DNA of 64,000 nt from JBNKFV01 sp050289485 (GCA_050289485.1 JBNKFV010000024.1:98915-162914); one strand, 5' to 3'; numbered from the stretch's first letter, positions 44,519 through 53,642 are shown. Notes: generated from the letters alone by a model not told the origin. Numbers and translations: made by a program.

Positions 44519-45904
44519 ATGGTTACCAGCAACACCGATACAATTGCCGCCATCGCCACAGCTTCAGGCCGTGGCGGTGTAGGCATCATCAGAATCTCGG
44601 GGCCGAAAGCCAAAAGTCTAGCCGAAACCATTCTCGGCCACTTACCCAAACCTCGCTACGCCCATTACGGCCCGTTTTTCGATGCCAACCAACAGCCGTT
44701 AGACGAAGGCATTGGCTTATTTTTTCCTGCGCCCAACTCCTTTACCGGCGAAGATGTCGTCGAGCTGCAAGCCCATGGCGGCCCGGTTATTCTCGACATG
44801 TTATTGCAACGCTGCACCCAGTTAGGTGCCCGCCTTGCCCGCCCCGGTGAATTCTCTGAGCGTGCCTTTCTAAATGACAAGCTCGATCTGGCACAAGCAG
44901 AAGCGATCGCAGACCTCATCAACGCCACGTCGGAAGTGGCAGCCCGCAATGCATTAAATGCGCTACAGGGCGTGTTTTCCCAGCGCATTAATGACTTTCT
45001 CGAAGGGCTAATTCATCTGCGTATGTATGTGGAAAGCGCCATCGATTTTCCTGAAGAAGAAATCGACTTTCTTGCCGATGGCCATATCGCTTCACAACTA
45101 CAAGCGCTGATCGACGTTGTTGACCATATTCTCAATGAAACCCGCCAGGGTGTGATTATTAAAGAAGGGATGCGCGTCGTTATCGCGGGCAGACCTAATG
45201 CGGGTAAATCCAGCTTGCTCAATGCGCTGGCGGGCAAAGAAACCGCCATTGTGACCGACATAGAAGGCACCACTCGGGATGTACTGCGCGAACATATCCA
45301 CATCGACGGCATGCCATTACATATTATTGATACCGCAGGCCTGCGCAGCAACCCCGACGTCGTGGAAAAAATTGGTATCGATCGCGCCAAACAAGAAATC
45401 GAACAAGCCGACCGGATTCTGCTGGTCATCGACAGCCAGCAGTTGGAAACAACCCACACCGCAGATGCCCGCTCGCATATTCACAGCCTGCTGAACGAGA
45501 GTGGCCTCGACGAAGAGGCCATTGCTAACCGGTTAACCGTTATCTTTAACAAAGTTGATCTGACGACAAGCACAGTAACCGGCCCAGTGCCCTACCCAAC
45601 CGTAGCCATCTCGGCAAAGCATGGAACGGGGCTGGATAAACTAACCCAACACCTGAAAGACTGTATTGGTTATCAAGGTTCTGGTGAAAGCCATTTTACG
45701 GCCCGCCGGCGTCACCTGGATGCATTAGAGCGCACCAGAGAGTACCTTTTGGCGGGCAAAACTCAGCTGGAGCACTTTGCCGCTGGAGAGCTTCTGGCTG
45801 AAGACCTGCGCCTGGCCCAGCAACACCTCGGCAGTATTACCGGCGACTTTACCCCAGACGACCTTTTAGGCCGCATCTTTTCCAGCTTCTGTATTGGCAA
45901 ATAA
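44519..45904 (+). CDS. mnmE: tRNA modification GTPase MnmE
   Basis: This GTPase, with MnmG, makes the cmnm5U34 modification in the wobble position of several tRNAs. The 461-residue protein has an N-terminal folate-binding domain, a central G domain (GRPNAGKSSLLNAL, DTAGLR and NKVDL), and ends in the catalytic CIGK motif. ATG 44519 is the family start; the frame extends back into yidC without meaning. The candidate oriC lies immediately downstream, before the partner gene mnmG. Confidence 0.97.
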   Translation: MVTSNTDTIAAIATASGRGGVGIIRISGPKAKSLAETILGHLPKPRYAHYGPFFDANQQPLDEGIGLFFPAPNSFTGEDVVELQAHGGPVILDMLLQRCTQLGARLARPGEFSERAFLNDKLDLAQAEAIADLINATSEVAARNALNALQGVFSQRINDFLEGLIHLRMYVESAIDFPEEEIDFLADGHIASQLQALIDVVDHILNETRQGVIIKEGMRVVIAGRPNAGKSSLLNALAGKETAIVTDIEGTTRDVLREHIHIDGMPLHIIDTAGLRSNPDVVEKIGIDRAKQEIEQADRILLVIDSQQLETTHTADARSHIHSLLNESGLDEEAIANRLTVIFNKVDLTTSTVTGPVPYPTVAISAKHGTGLDKLTQHLKDCIGYQGSGESHFTARRRHLDALERTREYLLAGKTQLEHFAAGELLAEDLRLAQQHLGSITGDFTPDDLLGRIFSSFCIGK

Positions 45905-45938
45905 ATCCTGCTTATTACCTTCTTCTGCCCCTCTCCTT

Positions 45939-46427
45939 TTATACACACCGTTATAGTGAAAGCACCTGTTTTTGCATCTGAGCCTGTAGATAACGCTACA
46001 GTTACCCACAACCCTATCTTTCTACAGTGTTATTCACAGAAAAATACAAAGTTACCCACAAAATTCTTTAGTGGTTAGCCACACTTAGCTTACTTATCCA
46101 CATTTGTTCACAGGTTTATCCCCTAACTTATTGTTAAACCGGGAAATTTTATTTTACCTTCAGTGATGCCCCCCATTACCTGTAGACAATCAGCGAACAA
46201 TTGTTGGACGAAATGTGAATAAAAGACGTATTTTTTAAAACCAGTCAATATTCACCGAATCCATACCCAGCTCTTCCCCAGGCAGCAGGGCTATCCAAGC
46301 AGTGTTTTACAACCCAGTTGTTATCTCTATAACTTACTGATATTAAAAGTATTTTTAGGTTTATACACAAAAAACAGTGCCACTAACTATAACAACAAAT
46401 TCAATCTATCTATTTATCTATCTATTT
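45939..46427. promoter_or_regulatory. oriC: Candidate chromosomal origin oriC (DnaA boxes plus tandem 12-mers)
   Basis: Five perfect TTATnCACA boxes occur at 45939, 46030, 46094, 46214 (minus) and 46361. Five one-mismatch boxes occur at 45985 (minus), 46002, 46052, 46075 and 46104. On the mnmG side lies an A+T-rich stretch with a perfect tandem repeat of ATCTATCTATTT (46404-46415, 46416-46427), akin to the 13-mers of E. coli oriC. As in E. coli, the unwinding-like region faces mnmG. No GATC sites are evident, so SeqA/Dam control is unlikely here. The mnmE-mnmG gap (45905-46659) otherwise holds only the mnmG promoter. Confidence 0.88.
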
Positions 46428-46581
46428 ATTTTTTAACTATTTAATGTTTAACACTCGTGTGTTGTTTTTATTTCCTATAACATTCGCGCCCTTTTCAGGT
46501 TAACGAAAACCACTACACTAAATCTGATTTTTGCCTTAGATTAGTTCGACTTCGATTGAGCGACGCCCCAGCGACGATTTT

Positions 46582-46610
46582 TTGAACAACGCCGCAAACC
46601 TCCCTATAAT
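46582..46610 (+). promoter_or_regulatory. mnmG promoter
   Basis: TTGAAC (46582-46587) and TATAAT (46605-46610) are exactly 17 bases apart, close to the sigma70 consensus, ending 50 bases before the mnmG start. A TTG that could open a longer mnmG frame is the -35 hexamer itself. Confidence 0.8.
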
Positions 46611-46659
46611 GGCGCGCCCCAAGCGGGGCAACTCAGTAACAACTTTGCAGGTACTCCCC

Positions 46660-48549
46660 ATGAATTACCCCGATAAATTTGATGTAATCGTGATTGGCGG
46701 TGGCCATGCAGGCACCGAGGCAGCACTTGCATCGGCAAGGATGGGCTGCAAAACGCTGTTATTGACTCACAACATCGAAACCCTGGGGCAAATGTCGTGT
46801 AACCCAGCCATTGGTGGTATTGGTAAAAGTCATCTGGTGAAAGAAATTGATGCACTGGGTGGCGCTATGGCAATGGCAACCGATCGTGGCGGTATTCAAT
46901 TTCGGACGCTTAACAGCCGTAAAGGCCCGGCGGTGCGTGCAACTCGCGCACAGGCTGATCGAGCACTGTACAAAGCTGCCGTACGCGAAATTCTTGAAAA
47001 CCAGCCTAACTTGTTTATCTTCCAGCAAGCTGCTGACGATTTGATGATGGAAGGCGAAACCGTGGCGGGCGTGGTTACCCAAATGGGGCTGCGCTTCAGT
47101 GCGCAATCCGTCGTGCTTACCGCGGGTACTTTCCTTGGTGGCCAAATTCATGTTGGCTTACAACATTATCGCGGTGGTCGCGCTGGCGACCCGCCTTCGA
47201 TTGCACTGGCAGACCGTTTGCGAGAACTGCCTTTGCGGGTCGACCGCTTAAAAACCGGTACGCCGCCGCGTATTGATGCTCGTTCGGTGGATTTTTCCGA
47301 GCTGGAAGAGCAATGGGGCGACAAACCTGAGCCGGTTATGTCATTTCTGGGCAAGGTGACTGATCACCCTGAACAGGTCTGTTGCTGGATTACCCATACC
47401 AACGAACATACCCACGACATTATTCGTGGCGGCCTCGATCGATCGCCCATGTATACCGGTGTGATTGAGGGGGTTGGCCCCCGTTACTGCCCGTCTATTG
47501 AGGATAAAATCCATCGTTTTGCCGATAAGAACTCACACCAGATTTTTATCGAGCCGGAAGGCTTAAACACCCACGAACTCTACCCCAATGGTATCTCCAC
47601 CAGCCTGCCCTTTGATGTGCAAATGAATTTGGTGCGTTCAATCAAAGGGTTTGAAAACGCGCATATTACGCGCCCTGGGTATGCCATCGAATATGATTAC
47701 TTCAACCCTCAAGATTTGAAATACAGCCTTGAAACCAAAGTGATTAACGGCTTGTTTTTTGCCGGCCAGATCAATGGTACTACCGGTTATGAAGAAGCGG
47801 GCGCCCAAGGTTTATTGGCTGGTGTTAACGCGGCGTTGCGCGCGCAAGACAAAGACGCTTGGTGCCCCACCCGCGAACAGTCTTATCTGGGGGTACTGGT
47901 TGACGACCTGATTACCATGGGCACGCGTGAACCCTATCGCATGTTTACCAGTCGCGCGGAATACCGCTTGCTTTTACGTGAAGACAATGCCGACCGGCGC
48001 TTGACCGAAAAAGGTCGCGAATTGGGTGTGGTTGACGATGTCCGCTGGGCTGCCTTCTGCGAAAAGCAGGAAGCTATCGCGCGCGAACAAGAACGTTTCA
48101 AATCTACCTGGATACAGGCTGGCAGTGCCGAAGCGAAAAGCCTCGAGGCCAAAATTCCGCCCTTAACGCGCGAATACAGCCTGATGGACCTGCTCAAGCG
48201 CCCTGAGCTGCAGTACCGGGATATTGCCCATTTTCACGGCGAGCCCATGGCTAACCAGCAAGTGGCGCAGCAAGTGGAAATCAGTGCGAAATATTCCGGC
48301 TATATTGACCGCCAGCAGGACGACATTAATCGCTTGCGCGAACATGAAAATACGCAGATTCCGGCCGATTTTGACTACGCCATTGTCGACGGCCTGTCTA
48401 ACGAAGTGAAGCAGAAGTTGACGGATGCCCGACCGGAAACGCTTGCACGGGCTGGCCGCATTCCCGGCGTTACTCCCGCAGCCGTGTCGCTGTTATTGAT
48501 TTATCTGAAGAAAAAAGGCGCCCTGAAAAAACAGGCGTTAGAGGTTTAA
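46660..48549 (+). CDS. mnmG: tRNA 5-carboxymethylaminomethyluridine synthase subunit MnmG (GidA)
   Basis: This FAD-dependent partner of MnmE acts in wobble-uridine modification. The 629-residue protein begins MNYPDKFDVIVIGGGHAGTEAALA, with a GGGHAGTE dinucleotide-binding motif, followed by CNPAIGGIGKSHLV and later TMGTREPYRMFTSRAEYRLLLR. ATG 46660 is the family start; an upstream TTG frame begins in the promoter. rsmG follows after 6 bases. Confidence 0.97.
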   Translation: MNYPDKFDVIVIGGGHAGTEAALASARMGCKTLLLTHNIETLGQMSCNPAIGGIGKSHLVKEIDALGGAMAMATDRGGIQFRTLNSRKGPAVRATRAQADRALYKAAVREILENQPNLFIFQQAADDLMMEGETVAGVVTQMGLRFSAQSVVLTAGTFLGGQIHVGLQHYRGGRAGDPPSIALADRLRELPLRVDRLKTGTPPRIDARSVDFSELEEQWGDKPEPVMSFLGKVTDHPEQVCCWITHTNEHTHDIIRGGLDRSPMYTGVIEGVGPRYCPSIEDKIHRFADKNSHQIFIEPEGLNTHELYPNGISTSLPFDVQMNLVRSIKGFENAHITRPGYAIEYDYFNPQDLKYSLETKVINGLFFAGQINGTTGYEEAGAQGLLAGVNAALRAQDKDAWCPTREQSYLGVLVDDLITMGTREPYRMFTSRAEYRLLLREDNADRRLTEKGRELGVVDDVRWAAFCEKQEAIAREQERFKSTWIQAGSAEAKSLEAKIPPLTREYSLMDLLKRPELQYRDIAHFHGEPMANQQVAQQVEISAKYSGYIDRQQDDINRLREHENTQIPADFDYAIVDGLSNEVKQKLTDARPETLARAGRIPGVTPAAVSLLLIYLKKKGALKKQALEV

Positions 48550-48555
48550 GCTGTT

Positions 48556-49215
48556 TTGACCGAGCAATATTTAGCGGAATTGCAGCGCGGCTGCAATGCT
48601 ATGGGCGTTACGCTGACGCCGGCACAATACCAGAAATTACTCCAATACCTGGCCCTGTTTGCCAAGTGGAACAAGGCGTATAACCTGTCGGCTGTGCGCG
48701 ATCCGGCCGAAATGGTGTCGCGGCATTTGCTCGACAGCCTGAGCATTGTTAACACCGTGCGCGATCTGCCGGGCGAGCGGCTGTTGGATGTTGGTACCGG
48801 CGGTGGGCTGCCTGGGATTCCACTGGCCATTGTGTTCCCGGATCGGTCCATCACCCTGCTGGACAGCAATGGCAAGAAAACCCGTTTCTTAACCCAGGTA
48901 AAACTGGAGTTGGGATTAGACAATGTGACGGTTGAAAACCGGCGGGTCGAAGGGTTTCAGCCAGAGCACAAGTTTGATGTGATAGTTAGTCGGGCGTTTG
49001 CCAGCTTGCAGGATATGGTGGAGGGCTGTGAACACTTGCTGGCCGAATCGGGTGTATTTGCAGCCATGAAAGGGGTTTTTCCAAAAGATGAGTTGAGTCC
49101 ATTGGAAAAACGCTATATGGTCGAGCGTTCTCAGGCCCTGTCTGTGCCCGGGACGGTGGGCGAAAGGCACTTGATCGTTCTGCGCCCGGCTGCTCAACTG
49201 GCGAATTTGCTGTAA
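48556..49215 (+). CDS. rsmG: 16S rRNA m7G527 methyltransferase
   Basis: This methyltransferase modifies G527 in the 16S rRNA decoding region. The 219-residue product has the SAM motif LLDVGTGGGLPGIPLAIVFP and the following acidic loop LLDSNGKKTRFL. It starts with TTG at 48556; an in-frame ATG at 48601 would drop 15 residues. It is co-transcribed with mnmG, the classic gidA-gidB pair. Confidence 0.94.
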   Translation: MTEQYLAELQRGCNAMGVTLTPAQYQKLLQYLALFAKWNKAYNLSAVRDPAEMVSRHLLDSLSIVNTVRDLPGERLLDVGTGGGLPGIPLAIVFPDRSITLLDSNGKKTRFLTQVKLELGLDNVTVENRRVEGFQPEHKFDVIVSRAFASLQDMVEGCEHLLAESGVFAAMKGVFPKDELSPLEKRYMVERSQALSVPGTVGERHLIVLRPAAQLANLL

Positions 49216-49284
49216 CACAGCGCCAGTTCTATCTTATCTGTGTCGTGAATTCAGTGCGTAACGACGAATGTTCAGGGGGATGCC

Positions 49285-50085
49285 TTGGCTAAGGTGTATG
49301 CTGTTGCCAACCAGAAAGGTGGTGTGGGTAAAACGACGACCAGTGTGAATCTGGCCGCTTCGCTGGTTGCAACCAAGAAAAAGGTGTTGCTGGTTGATCT
49401 CGACCCGCAAGGTAATGCCACCATGGGTAGTGGTGTCGACAAAAACACGTTGGCTCTATCCGTTTTCGACGCGCTGTTGGGTGAATGTGCTGTCGAAGAT
49501 GCTTTACAAACTAGCCCATCTGGCGGTTTTCAGCTGTTGCCAGCCAATGGCGACCTGACCGCCGCTGAAGTTGAATTGCTCGACAGCGACAACCGCGATC
49601 GCAGCCTGCGTAACCTGTTAGCTGGGATTCGAGACCGTTTTGATTACGTGCTGATCGACTGCCCCCCGTCACTGAATATGCTTACGGTTAACGGGCTGGT
49701 TGCCGCTGACGGTGTATTGATTCCCGTGCAGTGTGAATACTATGCCTTGGAAGGGGTAAGCGCTCTGGTCAATACGATTAACCAGATTCAGCGATCAGCC
49801 AACCCAGGCCTGCGCATTGAAGGGGTTCTGCGTACCATGTACGACCCGCGCAGCAGTCTAACCAACGATGTATCGGCGCAGCTGATGATGCACTTTGGTG
49901 ACAGCCTGTACCGTACCTGCATTCCACGGAATGTACGTCTTGCTGAAGCGCCCAGTTTCGGTCAGCCAGCGCTGGTATATGACCGCCAGTCTAAAGGGGC
50001 GATTGCTTACCTGGCACTGGCAGGTGAGGTTATTCGGCGCAATGAAGCAAAAAATAAAACCGTGCCTGTGGAAGAAGACCACTAG
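49285..50085 (+). CDS. parA: Chromosome-partitioning ATPase ParA (Soj)
   Basis: This Walker-type ATPase drives segregation of the origin with ParB. The 266-residue protein has the deviant Walker A KGGVGKTTTS, Walker B IDCPPS and the short N-terminus typical of chromosomal ParA (no helix-turn-helix). It starts with TTG at 49285, preceded by a CAGGGGGA ribosome-binding site. parB follows after 43 bases. Confidence 0.96.
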   Translation: MAKVYAVANQKGGVGKTTTSVNLAASLVATKKKVLLVDLDPQGNATMGSGVDKNTLALSVFDALLGECAVEDALQTSPSGGFQLLPANGDLTAAEVELLDSDNRDRSLRNLLAGIRDRFDYVLIDCPPSLNMLTVNGLVAADGVLIPVQCEYYALEGVSALVNTINQIQRSANPGLRIEGVLRTMYDPRSSLTNDVSAQLMMHFGDSLYRTCIPRNVRLAEAPSFGQPALVYDRQSKGAIAYLALAGEVIRRNEAKNKTVPVEEDH

Positions 50086-50128
50086 GCCGTATTCGGATTA
50101 ACGATCAGTCAATATTGTCGGAACCACT

Positions 50129-51028
50129 ATGGCAGGAAAACGAAAAGGCTTGGGGCGCGGATTGGATGCCCTTTTGGGCAACGCAGCAGCAACGCCGGCC
50201 GATGCTATCGCAGCAGTCACCTCCCCGGAACCGGGCGAAAACGGGCGTTTAATGCACCTGCCTGTCGAGTTGATTCAACGGGGGAAATACCAGCCGCGCC
50301 GTGACATGAATCCCCAGGCATTGGAAGAGCTTGCCGAATCCATTAAAGCGCAGGGCGTGATGCAGCCCATTGTGGTGCGGCCTATTGGCGATAAACGTTA
50401 TGAAATTATCGCTGGTGAGCGTCGTTGGCGCGCCAGTCAGCAAGCCGGGCTGGATAAAATTCCGGTTGTAGTTCGCGATGTGCCCGACGAAGCCGCCATT
50501 GCCATGGCGCTGATTGAGAATATTCAACGTGAAGATCTCAACCCCATGGAAGAGGCTATTGCCCTGAAGCGTTTGCAAGATGAATTTGAGTTGACGCATC
50601 AGGAGGTGGCAAACGCGGTGGGTAAATCCCGCACTACGGTGACTAACATCTTGCGCCTGACGCTGCTAACCAATGAGGTAAAAACCCTGCTTGAGCATGG
50701 CGATCTCGAGATGGGGCATGCCCGTGCCCTGCTACCTCTTGAGCCCGAGCTGCAACGGGATATTGCCCGTCAAGTGGTTTCCAAAGGGCTTTCCGTTCGA
50801 CAAACCGAAGCGCTGGTGCGTCGCGTGCAGCAAGAGCTGGCTGCAAAACCTGCTGAGCCGGTCAAAACTGATCCAGACATCAAAAAGCTCGAAGAGAGCC
50901 TTGCGGAGCAAATAGGTGTTCCTGTGATTGTCCAACATGGCGCCAAAGGGCGGGGGCGGCTGGTGCTTAAATACAACAATTTAGACGAGTTAGACGGAAT
51001 ACTCAGCCATCTGAACTATAAAAACTAA
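50129..51028 (+). CDS. parB: Chromosome-partitioning protein ParB (Spo0J)
   Basis: This CTP-dependent DNA clamp nucleates on parS. The 299-residue protein has the box I/II region GERRWRASQQAG and ALIENIQREDLNPMEEA, the helix-turn-helix QEVANAVGKSRTTVTNILRL and a C-terminal dimerisation domain. It begins MAGKRKGLGRGLDALLG, which likely contacts ParA. Two parS sites lie in recF, about 12 kb to the left. Confidence 0.96.
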   Translation: MAGKRKGLGRGLDALLGNAAATPADAIAAVTSPEPGENGRLMHLPVELIQRGKYQPRRDMNPQALEELAESIKAQGVMQPIVVRPIGDKRYEIIAGERRWRASQQAGLDKIPVVVRDVPDEAAIAMALIENIQREDLNPMEEAIALKRLQDEFELTHQEVANAVGKSRTTVTNILRLTLLTNEVKTLLEHGDLEMGHARALLPLEPELQRDIARQVVSKGLSVRQTEALVRRVQQELAAKPAEPVKTDPDIKKLEESLAEQIGVPVIVQHGAKGRGRLVLKYNNLDELDGILSHLNYKN

Positions 51029-51087
51029 CTTTACGCACTGTTTTTGGGCAAGCGGGTGTGTTCACAGTGCAAAAACTTAAGGCTTTG

Positions 51088-51116
51088 TTGAACAGGGGCT
51101 GTTAAGGCCCTATAAT
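51088..51116 (+). promoter_or_regulatory. Promoter of the ATP synthase operon
   Basis: TTGAAC (51088-51093) and TATAAT (51111-51116) with a 17-base spacer lie 93 bases before atpI, a near-consensus sigma70 promoter suited to strong expression. Confidence 0.75.
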
Positions 51117-51208
51117 TCGCGTCGCTCTGGCCCCACGAAAGTAGTCAGCCAAAACAACAATTGGGTTGAGCGTAGAAATTAGACAGGACAAGGACAACTA
51201 TTACTGCT

Positions 51209-51604
51209 GTGATGCGCTCAAGAAAACCGGTCGCAACAAGCAGTATTCCAAAACCACTGCTATATCGTATTAGTGCCGCCCAGTTGCTCGTTCTACTGTT
51301 GGTGGCGGCTGCACTCTACAGCCTGGATAGCTTGGTTGCCTTCGCCTGGATACTGGGTGGTTTAGTACAGGTTATTCCCAGCGCCTATTTTGGCTTCTAC
51401 GCATTTCGCTACCGGGGTGCTCGAGCTACGCATAGTCTACTGCAATCCATGTACCGGGGTGAGGTGGGTAAGTTTGTTCTTACCCTGCTGGGGTTCGCTT
51501 TCGCGTTTAGTTCCCCCGCCCGTGCAGAAGCCATCTGGATATTCGCCGCTTATGGCGCCATGGCACTGGTGCACTGTATTGGCAGCCGCTATGTGGTGAA
51601 GTAA
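51209..51604 (+). CDS. atpI: ATP synthase accessory protein I
   Basis: This small membrane protein, often non-essential, is encoded at the head of the atp operon and linked to assembly of the c-ring. The 131-residue product has four hydrophobic segments and the family motif LGGLVQVIPSAYFGFYAFRYRGA. The start is GTG 51209 or the next codon, ATG. A 265-base leader with four hairpins separates it from atpB. Confidence 0.9.
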   Translation: MMRSRKPVATSSIPKPLLYRISAAQLLVLLLVAAALYSLDSLVAFAWILGGLVQVIPSAYFGFYAFRYRGARATHSLLQSMYRGEVGKFVLTLLGFAFAFSSPARAEAIWIFAAYGAMALVHCIGSRYVVK

Positions 51605-51869
51605 ATATTATATAACCCGGCAGCAATGATTGCCGGGTTAATAAGCTGCGCATGGACGCGCTGCCATTGGCCGCAGGTCAATGTGAGCAATTGGAAATAC
51701 AAGGGATTTCGTAAAATTCCGTGGGTATTTCCAATGCGTGCAACAAAATAGGTATGGAGGTCTATTTTGTTGCCGGGTTAACAGGTTGGCAAAAGATATT
51801 TTTAGTATGCGTTTGTGCCAAACCCATACTAAAAATTTCTTAACCTTTAAAACGCCCCTTGTGGGTTAA
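51605..51869 (+). promoter_or_regulatory. Structured leader between atpI and atpB (four hairpins)
   Basis: The 265-base gap contains four successive inverted repeats: 51613-51622 with 51631-51640 (10 bp), 51690-51700 with 51725-51735 (11 bp), 51740-51751 with 51762-51773 (12 bp) and 51798-51809 with 51825-51836 (12 bp, with a smaller hairpin in its loop). The right arm of hairpin 1 (TTGCCGGGTTAA) recurs at 51770-51781, so its left arm could pair with either copy. No U-run follows the hairpins. A 20-codon frame (51652-51714) lacks a ribosome-binding site. Confidence 0.65.
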
Positions 51870-52808
51870 ATGAGTGAGTATATGGCTAGCGAAGCGCAAA
51901 CGACGACTGGATATATTCAGCACCACCTTCAAAATTTAACGTACGGCAAGTTACCTGCCGGTTATGAACGCATTGATGCCGAAGGCAGTGTGCATGTTTT
52001 AGAGCATGACACCTGGACTTTAGCCCATTCCTCGCAAGAGGCTGTGGACATGGGCTTTATGGCCGTGCATCTTGATACCCTTGGCTGGTCCATCAGCTTG
52101 GGTTTGTTGTTCGTTTTCTTATTTTCACGTGTTGCCAAAAGCGCGACCGCTGGTGTACCCCGCGGTATGCAAAGCTTTGTCGAACTGGTAGTCAGCTTTA
52201 TTGATGGCACGGTTCGCGATATTTTCCATCACCGTAACCGCATGATTGCCCCAATGGCATTGACCATTTTCTGCTGGGTCTTCCTGATGAATTTCATGGA
52301 TTTGATCCCCGTTGATTGGCTTCCATGGGTTGCTCAATCTGTGACCGATAATCCTCATACCTTTTTCAAGGTTGTACCCACTACCGATCCGAACGCCACT
52401 CTGGGTATGGCGTTAACCGTATTTGTGTTAATGATTTTCTTCAGTGTGAAAGAAAAGGGCGTGTTGGGCTTTATCAAAGAATTAACGTTGCACCCCTTTC
52501 ATGCGGGCAAATGGTATGTGGATATCATTCTTATCCCGATCAACCTGATTCTGGAAACGGTATCGCTGGTTGCCAAGCCTATTTCTCTAGGCTTGCGATT
52601 GTTCGGAAACCTCTACGCCGGTGAAATGATCTTTATCTTGATCGCCCTGATGTATGGCGCCGGTATTGTGCTGGGTGTAATGGGGGGGGCGTTGCAGTTT
52701 GCCTGGTTGGCCTTGCACGTGTTGGTAATTACCATTCAGGCATTCGTATTTACCGTGCTCTACATTGTGTACATGGCAATGGCGCATGATGTGGAAGAAA
52801 GTCACTAG
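51870..52808 (+). CDS. atpB: ATP synthase F0 subunit a
   Basis: This membrane subunit forms the proton half-channels against the c-ring. The 312-residue protein has five to six helices. The key region is ISLGLRLFGNLYAGEMIF, with the essential arginine in SLGLRLFGN, and the C-terminal ALHVLVITIQAFVFTVLYIVY. ATG 51870 has no clear Shine-Dalgarno sequence; an in-frame ATG four codons on is an alternative start. Confidence 0.96.
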   Translation: MSEYMASEAQTTTGYIQHHLQNLTYGKLPAGYERIDAEGSVHVLEHDTWTLAHSSQEAVDMGFMAVHLDTLGWSISLGLLFVFLFSRVAKSATAGVPRGMQSFVELVVSFIDGTVRDIFHHRNRMIAPMALTIFCWVFLMNFMDLIPVDWLPWVAQSVTDNPHTFFKVVPTTDPNATLGMALTVFVLMIFFSVKEKGVLGFIKELTLHPFHAGKWYVDIILIPINLILETVSLVAKPISLGLRLFGNLYAGEMIFILIALMYGAGIVLGVMGGALQFAWLALHVLVITIQAFVFTVLYIVYMAMAHDVEESH

Positions 52809-52811
52809 TTT

Positions 52812-52873
52812 TTAATGATTTACCTTAACTTTTAAATTCAACTTTTTACTTACTTAAACTTTAGGAGAAAACA
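52812..52873 (+). promoter_or_regulatory. U-rich ribosome-binding region of atpE
   Basis: The gap before atpE is almost only A and T (many TTTA/ACTT runs), ending in AGGAG (52863-52867) seven bases before the ATG. It resembles the U-rich enhancer of E. coli atpE that raises translation of subunit c, needed in about ten copies per complex. Confidence 0.6.
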
Positions 52874-53122
52874 ATGGAAGCAGTTGGTTTGGTATATGTA
52901 GCAAGTGCACTGTTGATTGGTCTGGGCGCTCTGGGTACTGCGATTGGTTTTGGTACGCTGGGTGGCAAACTGCTGGAAGGTTCAGCGCGTCAACCAGAAC
53001 AAGGCCCTGCCCTGCAAGGTAAAATGTTCCTGATGGCGGGTCTGTTGGATGCGGTTCCAATGATTGGTGTAGGTATCGGTATGTACCTGATCTTCGTTGT
53101 TGCGCCTGGTCTTGCAGGTTAA
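52874..53122 (+). CDS. atpE: ATP synthase F0 subunit c
   Basis: This proteolipid of the rotor ring has 82 residues in a helical hairpin. The loop contains the ARQPE motif (GSARQPEQGP). The second helix has GLLDAVPMIGVGIGMYL with the proton-carrying aspartate, so the ring is proton- rather than sodium-type as far as this motif tells. Confidence 0.96.
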   Translation: MEAVGLVYVASALLIGLGALGTAIGFGTLGGKLLEGSARQPEQGPALQGKMFLMAGLLDAVPMIGVGIGMYLIFVVAPGLAG

Positions 53123-53171
53123 GAAAGCCTCTTTGCTTTTTTTCATTCATTTATAAGCAAGAGGTGTTGGT

Positions 53172-53642
53172 ATGAATATCAACTTAACTTTATTCGGTCA
53201 GTCGATCACATTTCTTATTTTCGTTGCTTTTTGTTGGAAGTTCATTTGGCCAGCATTGATCGGCGTGATGGAAGTCCGTGAAAAGAAAATTGCCGAAGGC
53301 CTCGAGGCTGCTGAGCGTGCCGACAAAGATCTGGAACTGGCGCAAAAGCGTGCTACTGAACAATTGCATGAAGCGAAAACTCAAGCTGCAGCAATTTTAG
53401 AGCAAGCAAACAAGCGTGCCAGCCAAATCGTTGACGAAGCCAAAGAGCAGGCTCGTGTTGAAAGCGACCGCCTTAAGCAGGCAGCGCAAGCTGAAATTGA
53501 ACAAGAAACTAACCGCGCAAAAGAAGTATTGCGTGGCAAAGTTGCGTCTCTGGCCATTTTGGGTGCGGAAAAAGTATTGGCTTCATCGATTGATGCCGAT
53601 AAGCACTCACAGCTGGTGGATCAATTGGCAGCGGAGCTGTAA
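53172..53642 (+). CDS. atpF: ATP synthase F0 subunit b
   Basis: This peripheral stalk subunit is 156 residues long, with one N-terminal membrane helix (about 5-26) and a long charged coiled coil rich in A, E, K and Q (AAERADKDLELAQKRATEQL). It dimerises and links F0 to F1. The length matches E. coli. atpH follows after 11 bases. Confidence 0.96.
   Translation: MNINLTLFGQSITFLIFVAFCWKFIWPALIGVMEVREKKIAEGLEAAERADKDLELAQKRATEQLHEAKTQAAAILEQANKRASQIVDEAKEQARVESDRLKQAAQAEIEQETNRAKEVLRGKVASLAILGAEKVLASSIDADKHSQLVDQLAAEL

Noticed and set aside
46582..46659. Upstream TTG start for mnmG
   Set aside because: This TTG is part of a consensus -35 hexamer with a -10 17 bases on; ATG 46660 matches the family.
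51652..51714. 20-codon frame in the atpI-atpB gap as a leader peptide
   Set aside because: No ribosome-binding site, no run of regulatory codons, and it overlaps hairpin 2.
52121..52140. TTTTCACGTGTTGCC in atpB and GCTTCACGTGTTAAT in atpA as extra parS sites
   Set aside because: They share only the CACGTG core and one flank with parS; too many mismatches.
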